Positions 45,829 through 54,166 of a stretch of 64,000 bases of DNA are shown in pieces. The position numbers were made by a program, and so were the translations under genes. This stretch comes from a candidate division WOR-3 bacterium. GTDB taxonomy: Bacteria; Hydrothermota; Tepidihabitantia; SM23-42; JAOAFX01. The stretch covers positions 26,111 to 90,110 of the forward strand of contig JBDRVV010000007.1 in the NCBI GenBank assembly GCA_039802005.1. Direction: 5' to 3'. The notes under the pieces are model-generated. The model ran no database searches, had not been told where the DNA came from, and saw only the letters and a program-made list of their open reading frames with translations. Each line of letters opens with the position of its first letter. Position 1 is the stretch's first letter.

Positions 45829-48507
45829 TTATTTTACAACAACAATTTTTGTCACATCATTGCCAGCACCATAAGTATAAAGGAAACAATAATATACACC
45901 GGACCCGACATAGTTTCCATTTTCATCCTTTCCATCCCAGATAAAAGCAGCATTTGGAGAGAGCGGATTTGTATCAGTATATCTTCCTGGTGCGAGTGGT
46001 TTATTTATTTCTATTTTCTTTATCAGCCTGCCGGTGATTGAATAGATACGCAATTCAACATAGGTTTTGGTATTCAAAATGAAGGGCAAATATATGCTAT
46101 TATGCGCTGAGACTGTAAATGGATTGGGAAAAGGTGTCAGGAACTCACAATCCTTACTCGGTTTTATTACTGGTTGTGTATAATAGAATGCCTTTGCCGC
46201 ATCAGGCCAGCCATAACCGATGCTATCACTCGGTGAATTGGCAAAACTCGCCGTCTCAAACAGTGCCTTCCTCAATGAATCAACAGTCCAGCGTGGATGT
46301 CCTTCAAGTAGAAGGGCACAAATTCCAGCGGCGAGGGCGGTTGCACCTGAAGTACCGAATGATAATAAATAGGAATTTTTTTCATCAGGATTAACGACCA
46401 CGGGTGCTGCAGAAAGACAGACTATTTCGGGCTTTAATCTTCCATCATAAGTGGGACCCCGGCCTGAATAACGCCATCTCTGGAATGTAGAATCAATGCC
46501 ACCAACAGTTATTGCATCAATTGCGTCACCTGGAATGACGAGTTGTGGTATTGCTACATTGCCTGAAGCAGTAACAACTATAACACCCCTTTTTGTTGCC
46601 TCATACACTGCGATTGATGCAGGCGAAGTCTTCCCATCATAATCGTTGGGCCAATTGTACCAGTTCGTATATCCGAGTGAACTTGAGACTATATCTGCCC
46701 CCTGAGATTCTGCCCATTCCAGCCCCGCAATATAAGTATCTTCTTCAATGGGAAATTCATATAGTGAGTCAGGATTTTCGGTTTTGGCAACGATGAACTG
46801 GGCACCTGGCGCGACGCCGATATAGCTACCTCTTGCGTATCCTCCAACAATTCCAAGCATCTCCGTTCCATGCCGTGGATGAAAATAATTTGGGTCTGCT
46901 GGATTATAACCATCAGTATTATCATCTCCACGCTGGCAGTAAAATTTTTTGATTTCTCCAGAAACTAAACCAAGGGTTGGAAGATAGACAAATTCTTTAT
47001 TGATAGAGTCAACAGGAGAAAAACTCATTCCATCATCGTATGAAATACGCTGATATATTCTGCCATTACTTTCCCACACTGCGGTTATTACATTGCTATT
47101 ACGAAATAGAGAGATTTTTCCTATTGAGTTCAATTGATCTGAAAGATAGAGAGGGGTGGTAAAATTATTTCCGAAATCGATAGAACGAATAAAACATATC
47201 CTGTAAAAAGGTGAAATAGAGGCATCCTTAAAAATTGCAAATATTGTATCACCGGAACTTGTAGCTGATAAGTCTTTGCCAATAAATCCTGTAAATTTCT
47301 GGTAAAATGTATCGGTTGGTATTGTGGACCAGGCAAAGAAAAGTGAATCGTTCGGGAAATGATAATAAAATATTCCCAGTTTTTGAACACCTGTTATTAC
47401 AGAAGACAATTTAATACTTGCACTTTCTGATATCACAAGTATCTGATCGGGAAATCCATTGATATTTCCTTTACGTAGAAAAATATTATGTTTGTCCCGA
47501 TAGAAGAAGTAGGCAGTGTCATTATACATTACTGCTCTGGGGTTCCGGTACTCACCCCCACCGATAATTGTTATTGGTCCGGCAATGATACCCGTATCTA
47601 AAGCCACGAAGTTCATACCATTTCTGTTGCGAAAGAATAAAAATGTAGTATCATTACCACAATGGGCAAACTCAGAAATCCAGTTATTGTTGGCATTATT
47701 GGTAATTTTTCTCAATTCACTCCAGGAAGTTCCACCGTCATCTGAATATGTCCATAATATATCTCGTACCGGCATATAGACATAACTTGTATCACCAATC
47801 AAAAATATTTCATCACGATTACTCCTTTTGTGATACAATAAGTCGGTATATACACCATATCGGGCGGTAACGGGAATATTCTCAAGATATATTTGGTCGC
47901 CACCAAGAAAGTCATATTCAGCAATTACTTTCAAACTCTCCAGCGCAATATGAGTTCTCCTCAGACCCGTGTCAAGAAATCCAATCTTAACATTTGACCC
48001 GAAGACGCCGATTTTATGAAGTGAATCAATTTTAAACATTTGTAATTGCTTGTTAGTCAACGCCCCTGTGGTATCCTGTAATGTGATTTCAGTTTCTATA
48101 ATCTTATTGTATTGTGCAACAGGGGTTATCCTGTAGACAAAATCATAACTTGCAATACTTGTAAGATTGTCACGCGTGAGAATAAAACTTGCAGCATTAA
48201 GCCATTTTGAACGATACAAAAGGATACCGCCAGAATTCTGTATCTCTTCAATATATTCCTCTTTAATCGGTATATCACCAAAGTCAAAAATTCCATTTCT
48301 TAAATTTCTTCTCAACAGAGAAGCGGGGTTGAGATATTTCTTTGCATTCAATAAGACATTGTTATAATTACTGACAGTTACCCCTTTATCAGTAAAAAAA
48401 ACCCAGGCACGGACAAATTCTTTTTCAAAACATTTAGGGTCTATTTTATCACCTATCGGCGGACGGTAATTATAAAGATTACAAAAAATGATCAAAATTT
48501 GTATCAT
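45829..48507 (-). CDS. Subtilase (S8) with Asp-box insert and T9SS-type CTD
   Basis: 892 residues. The catalytic residues are Asp179 (KIGFLDTG), His546 (HPRHGTEM), oxyanion Asn650 (TASGN) and Ser720 (FGTSGAT). Between Asp and His lie 367 residues instead of the usual few tens. The insert carries Asp-box/BNR motifs (SDDGGTSW 255-262, RSIDFGNNF 441-449, SYDDGMSF 489-496), suggesting a sialidase-like propeller. The region before the Asp (about 25-165) looks like an inhibitor-type prodomain. C-terminal FlgD/T9SS-like domain at about 790-892. The signal peptide is short and weak. GAGGAGG precedes the ATG. Confidence 0.88.
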   Translation of the reverse strand: MIQILIIFCNLYNYRPPIGDKIDPKCFEKEFVRAWVFFTDKGVTVSNYNNVLLNAKKYLNPASLLRRNLRNGIFDFGDIPIKEEYIEEIQNSGGILLYRSKWLNAASFILTRDNLTSIASYDFVYRITPVAQYNKIIETEITLQDTTGALTNKQLQMFKIDSLHKIGVFGSNVKIGFLDTGLRRTHIALESLKVIAEYDFLGGDQIYLENIPVTARYGVYTDLLYHKRSNRDEIFLIGDTSYVYMPVRDILWTYSDDGGTSWSELRKITNNANNNWISEFAHCGNDTTFLFFRNRNGMNFVALDTGIIAGPITIIGGGEYRNPRAVMYNDTAYFFYRDKHNIFLRKGNINGFPDQILVISESASIKLSSVITGVQKLGIFYYHFPNDSLFFAWSTIPTDTFYQKFTGFIGKDLSATSSGDTIFAIFKDASISPFYRICFIRSIDFGNNFTTPLYLSDQLNSIGKISLFRNSNVITAVWESNGRIYQRISYDDGMSFSPVDSINKEFVYLPTLGLVSGEIKKFYCQRGDDNTDGYNPADPNYFHPRHGTEMLGIVGGYARGSYIGVAPGAQFIVAKTENPDSLYEFPIEEDTYIAGLEWAESQGADIVSSSLGYTNWYNWPNDYDGKTSPASIAVYEATKRGVIVVTASGNVAIPQLVIPGDAIDAITVGGIDSTFQRWRYSGRGPTYDGRLKPEIVCLSAAPVVVNPDEKNSYLLSFGTSGATALAAGICALLLEGHPRWTVDSLRKALFETASFANSPSDSIGYGWPDAAKAFYYTQPVIKPSKDCEFLTPFPNPFTVSAHNSIYLPFILNTKTYVELRIYSITGRLIKKIEINKPLAPGRYTDTNPLSPNAAFIWDGKDENGNYVGSGVYYCFLYTYGAGNDVTKIVVVK

Positions 48508-48533
48508 ATAAACCTCCTCAAATTTGATTTAAA

Positions 48534-49208
48534 TTAAAATATTTCATATTCAAGATATTTCTTTTTTCTTCTCTTAAATGGGAGTGCGCAAAGTAAACCC
48601 GCAACAAAGCCACCAATGTGTGCAAAGTATGCGACGCCCCCTCCTTTCATTCCGATTGAGACAAAGCCCAATAAAAACTGATAAAGGAACCAGATTCCAA
48701 TAAAAAATAGAGAAGGTAGATAAGCAATTCTAAGGAAAAATCCTAATGGTATAAGGGAAAGTATTCGCGCCTTAGGGAAAAATATTAAGTATGCCCCCAT
48801 AACCCCGGAGATTGCCCCGCTTGCTCCTACCATAGGAATCCTGGAGTTTGGTGTGGTAAGACTATGAAGGAATACTGCAGCAATGCCCCAAATAAGATAA
48901 AATATTAGAAATTTTATATGTCCGAGGAGATCTTCTACATTATCAGCAAAAACCCATAAGAATAGCATATTACCGGCAAGATGCATAAAATTTGCATGGG
49001 TGAACATACTTGAAAATATCGTCAAATATGGTGATAATCCTTTGGGATTAAAAAGATCGTAAGGGATTGTGCCAAATTGGTAGATAAACTGTTCTTTGTA
49101 TGGTCCGAGTAAAAATTCATAAATATAGATAATTATGTTTATTGCTAAGATAATATAAGTTACTACTGGCCTGGTTTGAGACTCAATCTCATCTTTCAGG
49201 GGGATCAT
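48534..49208 (-). CDS. Rhomboid intramembrane serine protease
   Basis: 224 residues with about six membrane helices. The catalytic Ser130 lies in GASGAISG and His197 in AHIGGFVAG; His76 and Asn80 (HLAGN) stabilise the oxyanion. It cleaves transmembrane substrates within the membrane. It overlaps ispF by 20 nt and precedes the S8 protease by 26 nt. Confidence 0.93.
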   Translation of the reverse strand: MIPLKDEIESQTRPVVTYIILAINIIIYIYEFLLGPYKEQFIYQFGTIPYDLFNPKGLSPYLTIFSSMFTHANFMHLAGNMLFLWVFADNVEDLLGHIKFLIFYLIWGIAAVFLHSLTTPNSRIPMVGASGAISGVMGAYLIFFPKARILSLIPLGFFLRIAYLPSLFFIGIWFLYQFLLGFVSIGMKGGGVAYFAHIGGFVAGLLCALPFKRRKKKYLEYEIF

Positions 49209-49677
49209 ATATTCTACCTATTTCACAAACGGCTAAAGCAGCAATTGCTTTGTTTTCTCCTATATCACCAATACCTTCATTTGTTTTGCCTTTGATTGAG
49301 ATATATTCCTGATTCATTGACAGGATATGGGCAATGTTTTTTTTCATCTCTTTTACATAAGGAAGAATCTTAGGTTTTTCAGCGATTACTACCGCATCAA
49401 TATTTTTAACAAAAAATCCAGAGTTTTTTAAAAATTCACCAACTTTTTTTAATAATTTTAAACTTGATATATCTTTATACTTCTTATCATCCGGTGGAAA
49501 ATGTAGCCCAATATCACCTAAGTTTGCTGCACCCAGGAGCGCATCACAAATTGCATGCAAAAGGACATCTCCATCCGAATGTCCCAAGAGTCCAAGATGA
49601 TAATCAATCTTGACTCCACCTAAATAGAGTTGTCTTTTCTCCACGAGTTTGTGAATATCGTATCCAATGCCGACCAT
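49189..49677 (-). CDS. ispF: 2-C-methyl-D-erythritol 2,4-cyclodiphosphate synthase
   Basis: 162 residues, standard length, for the MEP isoprenoid pathway. Metal ligands appear in GIGYDIHKL (Asp7, His9) and GHSDGDVLLHAICDALLGAANLGDIG (His41); the C-terminal ISIKGKTNEGIGDIGE region is typical. It is the first gene of the operon that runs to the LigD phosphoesterase. The start at 49677 has a promoter ending 5 nt upstream. Confidence 0.95.
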   Translation of the reverse strand: MVGIGYDIHKLVEKRQLYLGGVKIDYHLGLLGHSDGDVLLHAICDALLGAANLGDIGLHFPPDDKKYKDISSLKLLKKVGEFLKNSGFFVKNIDAVVIAEKPKILPYVKEMKKNIAHILSMNQEYISIKGKTNEGIGDIGENKAIAALAVCEIGRIYDPPER

Positions 49678-49710
49678 ATTATATTTTATTCGTTAATAAT
49701 GAAAAGTCAA
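49678..49710 (-). promoter_or_regulatory. Leaderless-type promoter of ispF operon
   Basis: Minus strand: TTGACT (49710-49705), 16 nt, TAAAAT (49688-49683), 5 nt, ATG 49677. It is divergent from the holA promoter, with only 92 nt between the two start codons. Confidence 0.82.
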
Positions 49711-49735
49711 CACCCTCTATATATTGATTTTTTAC

Positions 49736-49769
49736 TTGACAGAATAAAAATTTTAAGTACAATAGTAAT
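49736..49769 (+). promoter_or_regulatory. Leaderless-type promoter of holA
   Basis: TTGACA (49736-49741), 16 nt, TACAAT (49758-49763), 6 nt, ATG 49770; no Shine-Dalgarno. Confidence 0.82.
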
Positions 49770-50699
49770 ATGATTGATACGGAAAATAAAGATACAAAAA
49801 ATAATATCTACAATCACTATCTTATAATGAGCGATGAGCAAATTCTTATTGATAATATGATTAATGATATAAAAAAAGCTCTAAAGATAAATGAGTCTTT
49901 TGATTTTGAAACCTGTTCAATCCAGGAATATGATTATTCAGATATAATAAATAAAATTTTCACATCGCCATTTGTATCACCAAAGAGAATGCTGGTGTTG
50001 AAAAATATTGAGAAGAAAAAAATAAGTGAGCTACAAGAATTTGCAGACATGCTTAAAAATGTGCCGAAATCTTGCTGTCTGATTATGGTGTATTATGCAG
50101 ATAAGAAACTTTCCCGGAAAAGAGTGTCTGAAGATTTTAAAAAAGTATGCGAAGTGTTCCCCGATGCCCACTTTGTAGTATTAATGCCTGATGATACAAC
50201 TGTCTATCGGTGGATAATGAAAAAAATGGAGGCAATAGGTTTGAAAGACAGACATGAAATTATAGATTACCTAATGGAGGAGTTTTCTGATGATGTTTCG
50301 GGTATGAAGAATGAGATACAGAAAATTGAGAATTATCTTTTCCAGAAAAAGCAAATGGGCTTAAGTGAATTAAAAGATATCTCCCAGGGTTTAACAGAGT
50401 ATGATATTTATCGGGTTGCCAATAGTTTTTTCCAGAGAAAGGCGGAAACGATTAAGCAATTCCTTAAAATCCAACCCTATTTGAAGTCACCTCTGGTTTT
50501 AATTGATGCCCTTTCCAGGGTGCTTTGTAATTATGCGAAGAAGAGTAAGAATGATAAAACAATCCAGCATATAACTGCTGAACTATCTCGCATTGATAAT
50601 CGTGTTAAGACGGGCTCTGATTTCGCAGAACTTAATCTGGAAATTTTTTTCATAAAAAATTTAGGAGGTTTAAATAAAGGAGCAATGTATGGAAAATAA
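49770..50699 (+). CDS. holA: DNA polymerase III delta subunit
   Basis: 309 residues, clamp-loader delta subunit that opens the sliding clamp. The typical opening (YNHYLIMSDEQILIDNMINDIKKAL) is followed by FTSPFVSPKRMLVLKNIEK, a degenerate AAA fold without functional Walker motifs, and the C-terminal collar domain (YDIYRVANSFFQRKAETIKQFL). It is the first gene of holA-zinc-ribbon-leuS. It overlaps the next gene by 11 nt. Confidence 0.9.
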   Translation: MIDTENKDTKNNIYNHYLIMSDEQILIDNMINDIKKALKINESFDFETCSIQEYDYSDIINKIFTSPFVSPKRMLVLKNIEKKKISELQEFADMLKNVPKSCCLIMVYYADKKLSRKRVSEDFKKVCEVFPDAHFVVLMPDDTTVYRWIMKKMEAIGLKDRHEIIDYLMEEFSDDVSGMKNEIQKIENYLFQKKQMGLSELKDISQGLTEYDIYRVANSFFQRKAETIKQFLKIQPYLKSPLVLIDALSRVLCNYAKKSKNDKTIQHITAELSRIDNRVKTGSDFAELNLEIFFIKNLGGLNKGAMYGK

Positions 50700-51411
50700 T
50701 TTTGAAAAACTAAAAGCGATTGAGACTGAGCGGAATGACCTGCTCAACAAATTGCAAAAAATAGAAGAGAAAAAGGCGAGTGTAAGTCATGAGGTGTATC
50801 TTAAAGTAAAAAGTGATTACGAAACGAAATTGAAAAAACTTGATGAGAAGATTGCGGAGAATAAAGAACTATTAAAGATAGAGATGGAAAACGCAAGGAG
50901 TGAACTTGCAGAGTTGTTGCAGAAACAGAAAGAATTAAAACTCCATCTTGAAGAAATTGAATTGAGGTATTCTATTGGTGAATATAGTGAAGATAAATTT
51001 AATGAATATGAGAAAGAAGCAAAGAGTAATTTGACCGATATCCAGGGAAGGATTAGAAGATTAGAGGATCGCATAAAATGGTGTGAAGGACTTATTGGGA
51101 CGGATAGGATCGAAGAGCCTCAGGTGGCTAAGGAAATAGAGGAATTACCTATTGCAGAAAAAGAGGAAAAGGCAGAGGATTTGACGATAGATGAGCACAT
51201 CCTTGAAGAAAAATTACCTGACGAAGTTAAAAAACTTGATGAATTACTTGTTGAGACAAATGCCCTATTGGAATCAGCGGAAGAAAAGGAACCCGAAAAG
51301 GTGAAAAAAGAGAAAGAAGAAGGTATTGCCTGTCCCAAATGTGGTTATATGAACCCACCAGATTCCTGGTATTGCGAAAAATGTGGGGCAGAGATTTTGA
51401 CAGTTAATTAA
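50689..51411 (+). CDS. Coiled-coil protein with C-terminal zinc ribbon
   Basis: 240 residues. A long coiled coil (about 1-145, heptads rich in Glu/Lys/Leu) is followed by an acidic linker (about 150-210) and a zinc ribbon CPKCGYMNPPDSWYCEKCGAEI near the C-terminus. Coiled coils with terminal zinc ribbons serve as adaptors; no specific function is recognised. AAAGGAG 5 nt upstream supports the start. It is cytoplasmic and sandwiched between holA and leuS. Confidence 0.75.
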   Translation: MENNFEKLKAIETERNDLLNKLQKIEEKKASVSHEVYLKVKSDYETKLKKLDEKIAENKELLKIEMENARSELAELLQKQKELKLHLEEIELRYSIGEYSEDKFNEYEKEAKSNLTDIQGRIRRLEDRIKWCEGLIGTDRIEEPQVAKEIEELPIAEKEEKAEDLTIDEHILEEKLPDEVKKLDELLVETNALLESAEEKEPEKVKKEKEEGIACPKCGYMNPPDSWYCEKCGAEILTVN

Positions 51412-51430
51412 TAGTTAAAACATTTTAAAT

Positions 51431-53878
51431 ATGGTGTATAATCATCAACTTGCAGAAAAGAAGTGGCAAAAATACTGGATGGATAATGGGCTTTTTACTA
51501 CCAATAATAATCCAAAAAAGAAATTCTATGATCTGGTTATGTTTGCCTATCCATCCGGTGACATCCATATGGGTCATTGTAAAAACTATGTAATTGGAGA
51601 TGTGATTGCCCGCTACAAAAGAAGAGCAGGATTTGATGTGCTACATCCCTTTGGTTGGGATGCGTTTGGTTTGCCTGCGGAGAACAGGGCAATTGAGGTC
51701 GGTATCCATCCGCGCGAATGGACAATGAATAATATCCGCGTTTCAGATGAATCTTTGAAGATGTTAGGCATAAGTTATGACTGGAATAGAGAGATCATAA
51801 CCTGCCTTCCTGATTATTATAAATGGACCCAGTGGATGTTTTTGTTAATGTATAAAAGGGGGCTTGCATATAAAAAAGAGGCATATGTGAATTGGTGCCC
51901 CGGGTGTCAGACAGTTTTGGCAAATGAACAGGTTGTAGATGGTCACTGTTACCGTTCTAACTGCAAATCACCGATTGAACGCAGGAAACTGAATCAATGG
52001 TTTTTCAAAATTACCGATTATGCCGAAAGATTGCTTAAAGACCTTGACCGTCTCTCCGGCTGGCCTGAAAGGGTTAAACAGATGCAGCGAAACTGGATTG
52101 GTAAGAGTGAAGGGACTAATATCATATTTCCAGTAAAAAATTCAGACATAAAATTGGAGGTGTTCACAACCCGCGCAGATACAATATTTGGTGTTACTTT
52201 TATTTCCATTGCTCCTGAAAATCCATTACTTGAAGGCTTAATCAAAGATTCACCCTATAAAGATGCTGTTAATAGTTATGTCAATGAGGCAGCAAGAAGG
52301 ACTATCATAGAGCGTGCTGAGAAGGAAAAGGACGGTGTATTCACCGGTATCTATGCAATCAATCCAATCAATGGTAGAGAAGTTCCAATATATGTTGCTG
52401 ACTATGTCCTTGTTGAGTATGGCAGTGGTGTCGTAATGGGTGTTCCCGCGCATGATTCAAGGGATTTTCAGTTCGCGAAAAAATATAACATACCGATTGA
52501 AATTGTCATTAAACCTAAAGATAATGAAATCAACCCCAAAAATATGAGTGATGCATTTATTGATTATGGAATAATGGTTAATTCAGGTGAATTTAATGGT
52601 TTGACATCAGAACAGGGAATCCAGGCGGTTACAGAATATTTGCAGAAAAAAGGTATGGGTGGAAAGGAGATAAATTATAAGATAAAAGACTGGCTTATAT
52701 CCCGACAAAGATACTGGGGTGCACCAATTCCTATAGTCTATTGTGATAAATGTGGAATAGTTCCCGTCCCAGAAAAAGAATTACCTGTTTTATTACCTGA
52801 TAATATAAGAGACTACATACCCAGGGGTAAGTCACCTCTTGCCGCAGTTGATGAATTTATTAATACAACTTGTCCTGAATGCAGAAGACCGGCAAAACGC
52901 GACCCTGATACAATGGACACTTTTGTTTGTTCATCCTGGTATTTTTTAAGGTATCTGGATCCCAGAAACGATAAAGAGTTCTGTTCAATGGAGAATGCCA
53001 GAAAATGGCTTCCTATTGATCAGTACATTGGTGGCATTGAACATGCCACTGGTCATCTCATTTATTTCCGTTTTTTCACAAAGGTTCTTTATGACGCCGG
53101 TTATATACCGGTGGATGAACCGGCAACAAATCTGTTTACGCAGGGTATGGTGTTGAGAAATGGTGAGGTGATGTCAAAATCAAAAGGCAATGCTGTCCCG
53201 GTCGGCCCCTTTGTAGAAAAATACGGGGCAGATGTTGCTCGGCTCACCATTTTATTCGCAGCGCCACCTGAGAGGGATATGGAATGGAGTGATGAAGGGG
53301 TAACGGGTGCACAGCGGTTTATTGACCGCGTATATAGGATTGTAACTGAAAACCAAAAAGCAGTTGCAAAAGAAGCATGCGGTTCTCCTCAAACTGAAAA
53401 TCAAAAGAAGTTGCTAATAAAAATAAATCAGACTATTCAGCGTGTGACCGATGACCTTGAATCTTTCAAATTCAATACCGCGATTGCTGCGTTGTGGGAG
53501 TTGCTGAATGACTTGTATCAATATAAAGAAAGAGACAAGTTTTTTGGATACGGACTTTATGTTATGATAAACCTACTTTCTCCTTTTGCACCCCACCTTG
53601 CTGATGAACTCTGGAACCAGGTCGGTTTTAAAGGGAGTTTGCTCACAGAGGGTTGGATTGGCTACGACTCCAGATACATAAGCGAAGATCAAATGACGAT
53701 TGTTCTTCAGGTAAATGGAAAGGTGCGCGGTCATATTGCAGTCCCGTTAAATACAAATGAAGAAAAAATAAAATCCCTTGCCCTGGCAGATGAACGGATA
53801 AAACGCCATACCGATAATAAACAAATAAAGAAAATAATCTATGTGCCCGGCAAACTTATTAATGTTGTCATTCAATAA
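51431..53878 (+). CDS. leuS: Leucyl-tRNA synthetase
   Basis: 815 residues, class Ia. The HIGH motif is HMGH in YPSGDIHMGHCKNYVIGD and KMSKS is MSKSKGN. The CP1 editing domain is present (TTRADTIFGVTF...YGSGVVMGVPAHDSRDF), as is a zinc-binding insert (CPGCQTVLANEQVVDGHCYRSNC). The C-terminal domain ends in NVVIQ. The upstream region lacks a ribosome-binding site; a TTGACA (51397-51402) lies 28 nt upstream, so a weak leaderless promoter is possible. Confidence 0.97.
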   Translation: MVYNHQLAEKKWQKYWMDNGLFTTNNNPKKKFYDLVMFAYPSGDIHMGHCKNYVIGDVIARYKRRAGFDVLHPFGWDAFGLPAENRAIEVGIHPREWTMNNIRVSDESLKMLGISYDWNREIITCLPDYYKWTQWMFLLMYKRGLAYKKEAYVNWCPGCQTVLANEQVVDGHCYRSNCKSPIERRKLNQWFFKITDYAERLLKDLDRLSGWPERVKQMQRNWIGKSEGTNIIFPVKNSDIKLEVFTTRADTIFGVTFISIAPENPLLEGLIKDSPYKDAVNSYVNEAARRTIIERAEKEKDGVFTGIYAINPINGREVPIYVADYVLVEYGSGVVMGVPAHDSRDFQFAKKYNIPIEIVIKPKDNEINPKNMSDAFIDYGIMVNSGEFNGLTSEQGIQAVTEYLQKKGMGGKEINYKIKDWLISRQRYWGAPIPIVYCDKCGIVPVPEKELPVLLPDNIRDYIPRGKSPLAAVDEFINTTCPECRRPAKRDPDTMDTFVCSSWYFLRYLDPRNDKEFCSMENARKWLPIDQYIGGIEHATGHLIYFRFFTKVLYDAGYIPVDEPATNLFTQGMVLRNGEVMSKSKGNAVPVGPFVEKYGADVARLTILFAAPPERDMEWSDEGVTGAQRFIDRVYRIVTENQKAVAKEACGSPQTENQKKLLIKINQTIQRVTDDLESFKFNTAIAALWELLNDLYQYKERDKFFGYGLYVMINLLSPFAPHLADELWNQVGFKGSLLTEGWIGYDSRYISEDQMTIVLQVNGKVRGHIAVPLNTNEEKIKSLALADERIKRHTDNKQIKKIIYVPGKLINVVIQ

Positions 53879-53915
53879 TTTTTTCGGGTGCACTAAAAAT
53901 TAAAGGGAGGAAATC

Positions 53916-54137
53916 ATGAAGAAAATAAAAAAGAAGAGAGTTACAATAAAGATGATGATGGTTGATATTCTAAAGAGGAGCAAAACACCATTACATTATC
54001 GTGAGATTACAAAGAGGTTGATTGCTCGTGGCTATAAGTTCCACAGAAAAGAGCCCGAGCGTTCGGTCTATATAACGATTAAGCGTAATCCCAAGCTCTT
54101 CAAAAAGGTAAAACCCGCTACTTTCAAACTTAAATAA
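53916..54137 (+). CDS. HARE-HTH winged-helix domain protein
   Basis: 73 residues, a single winged helix of the HARE-HTH type (VDILKRSKTPLHYREITKRLIARGYKF...ERSVYITIKRNPKLFKKVKPATFKL). This domain is found in RNA polymerase delta and restriction enzymes, where it contacts DNA or polymerase. The very basic N-terminus (MKKIKKKRVTIK) supports nucleic-acid binding. AAAGGGAGG precedes the ATG. It is the last gene before a strong terminator. Function as a small DNA-binding regulator is inferred. Confidence 0.75.
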   Translation: MKKIKKKRVTIKMMMVDILKRSKTPLHYREITKRLIARGYKFHRKEPERSVYITIKRNPKLFKKVKPATFKLK

Positions 54138-54138
54138 A

Positions 54139-54166
54139 AGAAGAGGGGGCGTTTGCCCCCTCTTCT
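54139..54166 (+). terminator. Rho-independent terminator after HARE-HTH gene
   Basis: AGAAGAGGGGGC (54139-54150), GTTT loop, GCCCCCTCTTCT (54155-54166), a 12-bp perfect stem followed by a T-rich tail. The right arm overlaps the stop region of the converging Lon gene. Confidence 0.92.

Noticed and set aside
51397..51430. Leaderless promoter for leuS
   Set aside because: TTGACA is present and no ribosome-binding site is seen, but the only -10 candidates (CATTTT, ACATTT) need 17-18 nt spacing and match poorly.
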